A stretch of 64,000 nt of DNA from an uncultured Lachnospiraceae bacterium (lineage in GTDB: Bacteria > Bacillota > Clostridia > Lachnospirales > Lachnospiraceae): assembly GCA_910587715.1 (NCBI GenBank), contig CAJUMV010000019.1, positions 1 to 64,000 on the forward strand, given 5' to 3'. Each line of letters opens with the position of its first letter. Position 1 is the first letter of the stretch. A program made the position numbers and the translations under genes. The notes beneath the pieces are model-generated. The model saw nothing but the letters and a program-made list of their open reading frames with translations, did no database searches and had not been told where the DNA came from. Of the stretch, positions 17,326 through 25,641 are shown in pieces.

Positions 17326-20300
17326 GAATGGTTTAAGCTGTGGATATCTCACACCTTTTTATTCTTATTCTTATGGCGGGATGGATGATGTGTCTGCCCG
17401 CGCCGAACGTTTCAAGACCGGTCTGATTCATTCCGGCATAGCGGGGGCGGTATCTGCCCGCGCAGATTCCAATGACGACAATTTATTGACGGCAAGCGGC
17501 TCCGGGTGGGCTGAAAGTCTCGGTATTTCCATAAATGCGGAGACGTCTGGCGGTTCTGGACAGGCAGAGAGCGCCGGTGATGCTGCGTCTTCTGACAGCT
17601 CCGGAAATTCGAACGGCTCGGAGACACCTGATGAGCCTAAGAAAAACTCCGAGAATCCTGAGAATCCGGACGATCCTAAGAAAGACTCTGAGAATCCTGA
17701 GAATCCGGACGATCCTAAGAAAGACTCTGAGAACCCTGAGAATCCGGACGATCCGAAGAAGGAGCCTGAGAATCCCGACGAGCCGGAAAAACCGGGCAGC
17801 GTTTCCGACAATACCCTGCCGGAGCCTGACAGCGTCTCCGAAAATTCCATTGAGGAGGACGGAATCGCTCTGCTTGCGGATGACGGTACATATGGGACCC
17901 TAACGGAATCCGGCACACACGGGGCAAACGGCGATAATCTGCTGTGGAAATACTATGACGATACGAAGACGCTGGTAATCTGCCCGAATCCGGACAGTGC
18001 GAGTCCGGGCGGTGACATGAAAGCGGTATATGGTTCGAAGGGTCAGCATGAATGGAAGTCGTACTATACTCGTGTCGAGAAAGTAGTGGTGGAGGAGGGC
18101 GTCACCGCTCTTTCTCAGCGCGCGTTTATGTATCTTACCGCTTTGGAAGAGGTCTGGCTGCCGGAGAGCCTGAAGGTTATCGGGCAGAGCGCTTTTGATA
18201 CGGATGGTGCGGGGGCGCCGCTTAAAAAAATCAATCCTGTGGAGGGCGGCGCGCCGGTGAACATTCCCTCCGGCGTGGAGGAAATACGCACATGGGCTTT
18301 CGCGGGCTGTACTTCTCTCGCTAAAGCGGGCGAAGGGGACAATTATGGTGTTGTCAGACTGCCGGACAGTCTGTCGAAGATGGGCTATGGCGTGTTTTAT
18401 AATGATGCGGAGATTACGTCGATTCAGTTTGACGACAGGATAACCGGTCTGCAGCTGGATAATACAAATGACAATTACGGCATATTTCAGGGATGTACGA
18501 ATCTGCGGGAGCTTCATTTTCCCGACAGCCTTACATCCTTGACGATTAACGGCGGAACCAGTGCGTGGAATAAGCTTTTCGCAGGCTGTACTTCCCTGAC
18601 GGAGCTGGTCATTCCCGGCGGCATTGGGACGGTGCCGAAGGGACTTAGGCTGGATACCATTCCCAATCTGGAAATCCTGACGCTTGAACAGGGCATCACC
18701 GCCGTGGAAGGGTGGAATGTTAATTATTCGCCGTTTCCGGTGTCGCTGGTGGAGCTGAACCTCCCCCGGGGGTTTGAGACGATACCAAATATAATGTGCA
18801 GGAACCTTGGAAAGCTGCAGCGGATAAATCCGATTGCGGGCGGTTCCCAGGTGAATTTCCCGGAGGGGCTTACTGCTATCGGGAATCAGGCGTTTGATGG
18901 ATGCAATTTGCTTGGCACGGCGGGAGAGGGAGAAAATCAGGGGCTGATTTGTTTCCCTGCCAGTCTTTCCTCGATTGGTCAGTATGCCTTTTATCGGAAT
19001 CCGGCAATCCGCTCGCTCGTGATGAGCGACGCTGCGACTGCGCAGGAGAGCTTGGCGATTGGTCAGTATGCTTTTTGCCAGAATACGAGTCTGGAGTCGG
19101 TGCATTTCGGCGACGGGAAGAAAGCGCTTGATATGGCAGCAGGTTCTTTGACGGGAACCGCGGGAATGGCTTTTGCAGACTGCACGAAGCTTATGAGTCT
19201 GCACTTTCCCAAAAATCTGGAATCCCTCGTTATGGCAAATAACGCGTGGCGCGGCTGCAGCGCGGTGGAGGAGCTTTACCTTCCCGGAACGCTTAAGACG
19301 GTGACGCGGGAGATGAACCTTTCGCAGTTTACGGAGGTCAGGAAGCTGACCTTCGGTCAGGGCATGGAAGAGGTAGAGAGAGCGAGCATATATGATTATA
19401 AATCCATTCTGCCGACATCCGTGGAGGAGCTTTATTTGCCGGAGGGGTTTCGGATTATTCCCGTTGCGATGTGCAACGGATTTGCCAACCTGAAAAAAAT
19501 CAACCCGGAGGAGGACGGCTCCCAGATTAATTTCCCGGAGGGACTTGAAGAGATTGGGGAGCGCGCTTTTTCCAGCTGCAGGAATCTTGGCATAGAGAGC
19601 GGGGACGGGCAGATTGCGGTCAGCTTTCCGAACAGCCTGACATGGATGGGGAAATATGCCTTTTCGGGAAACGGCCAGTTGACAAAGCTGGAGTTTGACA
19701 CGCCCATGAGCGGAGGGCTGAAGATAGATGAGAGGGTCTTTGACGGCTGCAGCGGTCTTTCGGGGGAGCTGCGCCTGCCGGACGGACTGGTCAGCTTAGG
19801 TCAAAATACGCTGTATGGAACAGAATACCGCACGGAACTGTGGACGACTACAGAGCCTTTTCTGGCAAAGATACAGTACCGGGGCAGCCGTAATGAAATA
19901 ACCTTTGAAAGCATACGGTTCCGTGGCGTGGACGACAGGGATGAGATAGAGGTGGACGGGACGGCTGTGGGCTGGGGCTCCTTTTATGATGTGTTTATCA
20001 AGGAGCAGTACTATAACAGGAATGCGCCCAAAAAGCTCCATATCGAGGACACGGTAAAGCGTCTTGCAAGCGACACGTTCTGGAAGGATTTCAAGGAAGT
20101 GACCTTCCATGGGGAGAATGTAGTCACGCTGGATCACAAGGGTATGTTTAACGCTGCGCCCGCTTCGCTGAAAAATCTGGAGGGCACCTACTATGTGTCA
20201 CCGGAGGGCGCGCTTTATCTGTTGGACGAGAACACAAGACAGGCGGCGCTTGCCTACTGTCCGCCCGGGGTCACGGCGCTTACCATTCCGGCTTCCCTTC

Positions 20301-20719
20301 ACGTCACCGACAATCTGACCGGGGTATACGACAAGAAATATAACGGGATTTACAATGTGACTTCCGTGCTGCCCCACGCCATTATTGAGGCGAAGAATCT
20401 GACGACGATCACGGCGGCGCAGCCGGAAAAGATTACGCTGGGGATGCGCGCCTTTGCGGACTGCCCGACACTTACGCAGGTGAACGGCGTGACCACCCAG
20501 AAGGAAGCGAATGCCCTGTTCGGGCCCGAGGGCACTTCGGCGAGAAAGTATGCCTTTGTGAACACGGGACTTTTACCGGATGAGGATCCGGAGATGAAAG
20601 GGCAGCCGCAGCGTGTCCTCAAGTATGTGGACGGAGCGGGCAGTATGCTTGAGATCAAGGCATATTTTGTGGACGGGGAAAATTTCCGGCGCCCTACGAG
20701 GATGATGCCTACCGTCTGA
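17264..20719 (+). CDS. Adhesin piece 1: Pro/Glu/Asp repeats and BspA-like LRR domain
   Basis: Open frame joining the poly-G tract to TGA at 20717-20719; the ATG at 17264 is not the true start. After a Ser/Gly-rich stretch come three units of SENPENPDDPKKD. Then follow BspA-type (LRR_5) leucine-rich repeats, for example ALEEVWLPESLKVIGQSAF, PDSLSKMGYGVF, SLTELVIPGGIGTVPKGL and FPEGLEEIGERAFSSCRNL, over about 700 residues. Such repeats form curved surface-binding domains in gut and oral bacteria. The last 15 residues (RRPTRMMPTV) are out of frame. The correct continuation, PAPYEDDAYRLMTGEKVRFD, lies in the next frame, so one base is missing near 20679-20685. Confidence 0.8.
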   Translation: MLTERCIALRRYRGGGITGSENGLSCGYLTPFYSYSYGGMDDVSARAERFKTGLIHSGIAGAVSARADSNDDNLLTASGSGWAESLGISINAETSGGSGQAESAGDAASSDSSGNSNGSETPDEPKKNSENPENPDDPKKDSENPENPDDPKKDSENPENPDDPKKEPENPDEPEKPGSVSDNTLPEPDSVSENSIEEDGIALLADDGTYGTLTESGTHGANGDNLLWKYYDDTKTLVICPNPDSASPGGDMKAVYGSKGQHEWKSYYTRVEKVVVEEGVTALSQRAFMYLTALEEVWLPESLKVIGQSAFDTDGAGAPLKKINPVEGGAPVNIPSGVEEIRTWAFAGCTSLAKAGEGDNYGVVRLPDSLSKMGYGVFYNDAEITSIQFDDRITGLQLDNTNDNYGIFQGCTNLRELHFPDSLTSLTINGGTSAWNKLFAGCTSLTELVIPGGIGTVPKGLRLDTIPNLEILTLEQGITAVEGWNVNYSPFPVSLVELNLPRGFETIPNIMCRNLGKLQRINPIAGGSQVNFPEGLTAIGNQAFDGCNLLGTAGEGENQGLICFPASLSSIGQYAFYRNPAIRSLVMSDAATAQESLAIGQYAFCQNTSLESVHFGDGKKALDMAAGSLTGTAGMAFADCTKLMSLHFPKNLESLVMANNAWRGCSAVEELYLPGTLKTVTREMNLSQFTEVRKLTFGQGMEEVERASIYDYKSILPTSVEELYLPEGFRIIPVAMCNGFANLKKINPEEDGSQINFPEGLEEIGERAFSSCRNLGIESGDGQIAVSFPNSLTWMGKYAFSGNGQLTKLEFDTPMSGGLKIDERVFDGCSGLSGELRLPDGLVSLGQNTLYGTEYRTELWTTTEPFLAKIQYRGSRNEITFESIRFRGVDDRDEIEVDGTAVGWGSFYDVFIKEQYYNRNAPKKLHIEDTVKRLASDTFWKDFKEVTFHGENVVTLDHKGMFNAAPASLKNLEGTYYVSPEGALYLLDENTRQAALAYCPPGVTALTIPASLHVTDNLTGVYDKKYNGIYNVTSVLPHAIIEAKNLTTITAAQPEKITLGMRAFADCPTLTQVNGVTTQKEANALFGPEGTSARKYAFVNTGLLPDEDPEMKGQPQRVLKYVDGAGSMLEIKAYFVDGENFRRPTRMMPTV
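17301..17310 (+). repeat. Poly-G tract of ten bases at the signal peptide/mature junction
   Basis: Ten consecutive G follow ATACC. With 10 the frame ends in TGA within 15 bases, with 11 it meets TAA at once, and with 9 or 12 it joins the adhesin frame. The position and length are those of a slipped-strand contingency tract. Confidence 0.8.
17651..17767 (+). repeat. Three tandem 39-bp units in the adhesin gene
   Basis: Units at 17651-17689, 17690-17728 and 17729-17767 each encode a 13-residue Asn/Pro/Glu/Asp/Lys-rich block; a degenerate fourth follows. The first two are identical and the third has a few changes, consistent with copy-number change by slippage. It would lengthen or shorten a stalk near the N-terminus without changing frame. 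Confidence 0.8.
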
Positions 20720-22740
20720 TGACCGGGGAGAAGGTGCGCTTCGATATCAGTGTGAACACCAATGCGGACACGAAATGCAAGATTTATTTCCAGCCTTCCG
20801 ATTCGGACTTTGAGGGCTTTATCAGGGGAGATGCGACAGGAAACGCGGAAAATAAGGTAACCGGGAAGAGTACACCCATCACGCTGACGACCGGTTATGA
20901 TGCTGTGGCGGGCAGTTATTACTGTGAGTTCCGCATTCCGGCGGGTGCGACCATGTCTAAGGCAGGCATTGCCGGGAGCGAGGGGATACCAGCGCTTTAT
21001 CCGGCGAAGGTGGATGCCGGAGGAGATACGTTAAATCTTTCGAAGGGCGGAGAGCTGTGCGTGTGGGCTGAGATGGTGCAGGATACGTCCACGCCCTCGG
21101 AATCGCCGGGAACGGGCGAAAACGACTATATGATGTTTCTGTGGAGAACGAAGCGGACGGAGTATCAGGTGAATGTGAGAGCGGGAAAGGATGTGCCGGC
21201 AAGACTTGATACGAGCACCAAAAAACCTACCTTTAAGCCCCTGAACGGCGACGCCTTTCAGCTGGGTTTTCAGGGATTTCGGCTAAAGACGGATTTAAAC
21301 AGTTATAATGCCTATTTTTACACAGATGGCGCACAGGAACCAGATAACAGGCGGTGGCGCGGCAGAGACCCTGTGGAGCAGGTCTGCTGGCAGTATCGGG
21401 TCGTGCTGCCGGAGGGCATGGAGTGGAAGAGCGCGGAGGAAATCGTGGCGCGCTGGGGCAGAGTTTATAACCGTATCGTTCTGGAAGCGGAGGTCAGCGA
21501 GGATAAGAGAACGCTGACCTGCCGGTACACGGAGGGAAGTAGTGATACGGGAAATCCCCTGGGCAGGGATTTTGGCATTACGCCATCCCAATGGACGGCT
21601 TCCTTTGACGGAGACATGGTGATACTGGAGGACTACGATTTCTTTACGGACAGTCAGATTACCTACGACTGCAGCGCGGTGGTTTATTATCGGTTTTCGG
21701 AGCCGCTTCAGCTTGCAGCAAAGCAGATAACGGATACCTTAAAGGGCCTGGAGCCGGGCGAGATTACCTTTGCCAGAAGCGTCGGACTGGACGAGGAGCA
21801 CCGGTTCGGTGCGGATATGAGAGGAAAGAGGGGATGCACCGTATTAAATACCCTCTGGGCATACAATGCCAGCGCCGCGCCCGCGCCTACGGGATTGATA
21901 GAGGTCATCGACACGCTCATCGACGGGGACAACGGTTATCTCTATCTCACGGCGGAGCAGATGGCGGCGATTCTTTTGGATGGAGCCGACGGGAGCGGTG
22001 CGGAGAAAGGCTCCGGCATCCGGGTAAAGGAAATTCAGATTACGGATGCGCTGCTCTATGGGGAGGATGTGCCTTTTTCTTCCGGCATTACCCATATTGG
22101 CATAGACGGGCAGACACAGATTGCGGAGAATCTGCTCAATCACTATACCGCGCCGAAACAGGCGGGGGCGGTTCTGCGCATATCGGCGGAGCGGGACGAG
22201 GATCTGCGGCTGCAGAGCGTCACCCTAAAAATAAACGAAAATGCGTCCATATCCATACCGCTGCCTGCGGATTTAACGGCAAAAGAGACGCTCGCCGGTT
22301 CGCTTGCCGCAGCGATGGAGGGGGCAGGCTACCGGTTCGCCGTGGCGAGCGGCAGGTACCAGATCACCTGGCAGGCGACTCCGGAGACGAAAGCGCACAC
22401 AGTGGATGCGCTGGACAGATGGGAAATCGGCAGCTACGAGGCGACTGTCAAGCTGGACTGCCAGCAGGCGCATCACTATATCGAGGAGGATTCTCCGGGC
22501 AGTTACCGGTTTAAAGGATTTACGGGCTACAGCTGGGGTTATACACAATGGCTGGCGGAAGCGGTGTTTACCTACGAGGGGAGAGATGAAGAGGGGGAGA
22601 GCGTACAGAAAACACAGAAAAGCCATTCCCCGCGTAATCGGTATCAGGATGAGGTGCCGGAGTTTGTCGGCAATGAAAGTGTAAGTGCGCCCGACAATTC
22701 CGTACTGGTTGCGACCACATCCACATGCCGGGCAGGGTAG
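20719..22740 (+). CDS. Adhesin piece 2: beta-rich region ending at in-frame TAG
   Basis: 673 codons overlapping the previous stop by one base; the ATG at 20719 is internal to the protein and no ribosome-binding site is evident. No named domain is recognised. The sequence is rich in beta-type segments and aromatic residues, as in large Gram-positive surface proteins. It ends TTSTCRAG and TAG, after which the same frame continues TSWADNRGSKYIGGVDYRGN, so this is a nonsense change (one base from CAG, Gln) rather than a natural end. Confidence 0.7.
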   Translation: MTGEKVRFDISVNTNADTKCKIYFQPSDSDFEGFIRGDATGNAENKVTGKSTPITLTTGYDAVAGSYYCEFRIPAGATMSKAGIAGSEGIPALYPAKVDAGGDTLNLSKGGELCVWAEMVQDTSTPSESPGTGENDYMMFLWRTKRTEYQVNVRAGKDVPARLDTSTKKPTFKPLNGDAFQLGFQGFRLKTDLNSYNAYFYTDGAQEPDNRRWRGRDPVEQVCWQYRVVLPEGMEWKSAEEIVARWGRVYNRIVLEAEVSEDKRTLTCRYTEGSSDTGNPLGRDFGITPSQWTASFDGDMVILEDYDFFTDSQITYDCSAVVYYRFSEPLQLAAKQITDTLKGLEPGEITFARSVGLDEEHRFGADMRGKRGCTVLNTLWAYNASAAPAPTGLIEVIDTLIDGDNGYLYLTAEQMAAILLDGADGSGAEKGSGIRVKEIQITDALLYGEDVPFSSGITHIGIDGQTQIAENLLNHYTAPKQAGAVLRISAERDEDLRLQSVTLKINENASISIPLPADLTAKETLAGSLAAAMEGAGYRFAVASGRYQITWQATPETKAHTVDALDRWEIGSYEATVKLDCQQAHHYIEEDSPGSYRFKGFTGYSWGYTQWLAEAVFTYEGRDEEGESVQKTQKSHSPRNRYQDEVPEFVGNESVSAPDNSVLVATTSTCRAG

Positions 22741-22782
22741 ACAAGCTGGGCAGATAACCGCGGCAGCAAATATATAGGCGGC

Positions 22783-25641
22783 GTGGATTACCGGGGCAAC
22801 GCGATTCCCCTTCACGGCGGTGATTTCATACGCTGGCGCGACAGCTATACCAATAAAAATAATGTGACCCGGACAGAGTTGGTTTACGAGCAGAGTCTGG
22901 TTGGCCAGGCGCTTCTTGTGCCCTGCGACAAGAACCCGGGGCTTTCGTCCGCGGGGTACGAGATCGTGGAAGACCCGGTGGGCGACCGCTACTTTGCAAT
23001 CGTGGCGGACGGGACCCGGAAAACGATAGACGGAGTCTGGCTGGGGTATCGGGAGAGCTTGTCGGGAAGCTGGTCCGCTTTCTATGCGGAAACGGTGGAG
23101 ATTAGCGCAGGCGGCGATGGCGCAAGTCCTTTCTTGAAGATAAGATGGTACGATCAGGCGGTGGACGAGCGTGCCGCGAAGGAGTACCGGTTTCTGGCGC
23201 AGGTGCGCAATCCCGTTATGGCGGGCGGCGTGCCGGAAATCAAGAGTGTTCTCTATGAGAACGGGTATCTTGCCGAAGAGGGAGACAATACTTACTCCGC
23301 CCGGCTCGTGGTCGAAAAGGAGGGCGTTTACCGTGCGGATGAGATTAAAAAGGATATCCTGAAAAATCCGGAGACGCTGGATGATGCGCCGCAGGATCAG
23401 GAGCTTGATTCACGACGCGCCAATGTGTATATCCGTGCGGGAGGAAGCGTTACCTATCGGCTTTCCTTTGACGAGTACTGGGATGCGTCCTATACGCTGC
23501 CGGAGGGGGCGGTCTGCGACCGGCTGCCGGATGCGGCGGGCTGCTTTGACTGGGAGGTCGGCAAAAATGTCCATGTGCGTTACCTGCTGCATAACCGGGA
23601 CGGGGCGGCGGCTGACGGCTATCGGGAATATGTGCCGGAGACAGCGGATTTTTGTAAGCTGACGGACAGAAAGGACAAAGGACAGTATCTCTACTGGGGA
23701 GATTTTACGATTCCCGTGAATCATACCCTCTATATTTATGTGACGCTGGATTTCCCCGATAATACGGCGGAAAACGGTAATCTGTGGGATCGGTATGTGA
23801 AGGCGGTGGACGGGCTGCCGGAGGTGAACGGCGTGCTCACCAATGCGTTCAGGCAGCGCGGCGGAAAGACGGATCTGCAGTTTTGGGAGGACAAGAGCGA
23901 AGAAATTACGGAGAGCGTTATCACGCACAGGCTGGCGAAGCCGCCCCGAGCCTACTTAAAGACCGGGAAACTGGTGTATCAGTCGGATTTGGATAAGACA
24001 CAGGCGATTTTCACAAACAGCGACCAGAAAGAGCGGACATTCAGCTATTATGTGGTGCTTTACAATGACGGAGAGAGTAACCTCTACTTAAATCCTGTAC
24101 ATCTGATCGTGCCCAGGGGCTTCACGCTGAACATACCTAATTCCGATTATGCTGTTTATTATAACTGTACGTCCGGTGATGAGACGATGGCGGTGAGAGA
24201 CGGACAGCTGCCGCCGGGTGTGGAGCGGACCAATCAGGTCTATGTGGACTATAAGGCATTGGAGGGCGAAACGGGGGACAACGGCAAGAATAGAGAGGTC
24301 GTGCTGGAATTTAATCCGAGGGGATTTGGTTACGGTCTTTCCGGCGGCGGATTTGATGCGGATATCGGGAAACCGTATCTGGAGCCGGGCAGGTTTTACG
24401 CGGCGAAGCTTACCTTTACGGTGGGCGCTTCCCTCAGCAAATATCCCGATGCGCCTGCGGGCACGCCGCTCTTCTTTGAGACAGATGAAGAAGTCAAGGA
24501 AAAATGGGGTTTTGAAGCACCTGTGGATACCACGGGAAAGTGGGTGGCTTCCGAATTTACGGCGACAAGGGCGGAAGCGGGACCGGGTCTGATTAAAGGA
24601 ATGCCGGTTCTGCAGAAGGAGGGAGAAGGCGAATATCCCTATAAACCGCAGGAAGGCACTGCCATGGAGCATCCGGTCAAGTGGGAGACCGAGTTGGTCA
24701 ATAACGGGGCGAATGCTCTCAACGACTTCCATATCAAGGATTCCATCCAATGGCCCTATGTGTTCGACGGCGAGGTGGCGCTCAGCGATAACTGGCAGAA
24801 GGAGTCCGATAAAACGTCGAGCAATTTCAAGTGGCAGTCCTTTACCATTACACGCTATACGGAGGAAGTCACGCTGACACAGGACGATCAGACCGTGCGG
24901 AAGGTGGAGAAGATCGACCGGGACAGACTGATGGTGAATAAGGTGCCGGTGGAGATCGCACCGGATAGGAATACCGCCATGGCTGATCCGGATCGCTATT
25001 CGGTGCGGATTTATTCCTATAAAAATTTTTACGCCCGTGTCTGGTTCTATAAAGAGAGTGCCTTTGACAGTGGGGCGGAGAGTGACGGGGAGCGTGCCGC
25101 GGAGACTATGGAGCTTGATTTTAGTCAGCGGTATTACGGAACATCTCCGGGCATCGTAGACAGAGGGGTGATCACGGAAGCGAAGAGGACCTTAAGCTAT
25201 TGGACCAGATTTGACATGTCGAAGATGATGGAGAATGTGGGCAATACCTTTATCAACCGCGCATTGCTCCTGCCGGGCGATTCCCATACCTACCACAGGG
25301 AAGACGTCTGCGAGGGAATCCCTCTAAACGAAGGCGGAAACGCGGTGGAAGGCGATGAGGAGAAGGTGGCGGCGATTCTTGCTTCCAGCCATGTCACCAT
25401 CAGTGTGGGACAGAGCACGCAGGGATGGATCATGGCGGAGGAGGATCTGCAGGAGGGCGCGGGCGGTCTGACCGTGCCGGAGGATGTGGCGGAGCTGCTC
25501 TCGAAAAACCAGACGGTCCTGCTCAGCGATGTGGCGAACACGGTGACCTATACTATGGGCGTGCTGAATCAGGCCGTGGTGGTGGAGGGGGCACCCAGAA
25601 CGCGGAGGAGAGAAAGTATTCCCTGCAGGATATGGTGCTGA
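22783..25641 (+). CDS. Adhesin piece 3: beta-rich repeats after the nonsense codon
   Basis: 952 codons in the same frame as piece 2; the start given is the first internal start codon and is unlikely to be used. No catalytic motif. Segments such as YVVLYNDGESNLYLNPVHLI resemble the isopeptide-domain (DUF11-like) modules of surface adhesins. The last 16 residues (from APRTRRRES) are a shifted frame; the true continuation is GGTQNAEERKYSLQDMVL, so one G is missing from the run at 25587-25591. Confidence 0.7.
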   Translation: MDYRGNAIPLHGGDFIRWRDSYTNKNNVTRTELVYEQSLVGQALLVPCDKNPGLSSAGYEIVEDPVGDRYFAIVADGTRKTIDGVWLGYRESLSGSWSAFYAETVEISAGGDGASPFLKIRWYDQAVDERAAKEYRFLAQVRNPVMAGGVPEIKSVLYENGYLAEEGDNTYSARLVVEKEGVYRADEIKKDILKNPETLDDAPQDQELDSRRANVYIRAGGSVTYRLSFDEYWDASYTLPEGAVCDRLPDAAGCFDWEVGKNVHVRYLLHNRDGAAADGYREYVPETADFCKLTDRKDKGQYLYWGDFTIPVNHTLYIYVTLDFPDNTAENGNLWDRYVKAVDGLPEVNGVLTNAFRQRGGKTDLQFWEDKSEEITESVITHRLAKPPRAYLKTGKLVYQSDLDKTQAIFTNSDQKERTFSYYVVLYNDGESNLYLNPVHLIVPRGFTLNIPNSDYAVYYNCTSGDETMAVRDGQLPPGVERTNQVYVDYKALEGETGDNGKNREVVLEFNPRGFGYGLSGGGFDADIGKPYLEPGRFYAAKLTFTVGASLSKYPDAPAGTPLFFETDEEVKEKWGFEAPVDTTGKWVASEFTATRAEAGPGLIKGMPVLQKEGEGEYPYKPQEGTAMEHPVKWETELVNNGANALNDFHIKDSIQWPYVFDGEVALSDNWQKESDKTSSNFKWQSFTITRYTEEVTLTQDDQTVRKVEKIDRDRLMVNKVPVEIAPDRNTAMADPDRYSVRIYSYKNFYARVWFYKESAFDSGAESDGERAAETMELDFSQRYYGTSPGIVDRGVITEAKRTLSYWTRFDMSKMMENVGNTFINRALLLPGDSHTYHREDVCEGIPLNEGGNAVEGDEEKVAAILASSHVTISVGQSTQGWIMAEEDLQEGAGGLTVPEDVAELLSKNQTVLLSDVANTVTYTMGVLNQAVVVEGAPRTRRRESIPCRIWC

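Noticed and set aside
17651..17767. Tandem repeat considered as a CRISPR array
   Set aside because: Units are adjacent without spacers and encode a peptide repeat; no cas gene.
17900..19204. 434-codon minus-strand frame inside the adhesin LRR region
   Set aside because: Low-complexity Arg/Ile/His-rich product opposite a clear LRR sequence; codon bias makes long shadow frames here.
20672..25600. Programmed frameshifting or stop read-through as the explanation for the adhesin breaks
   Set aside because: No slippery heptamer with a downstream pseudoknot was recognised, and three different changes plus TAG would all be needed in one gene.
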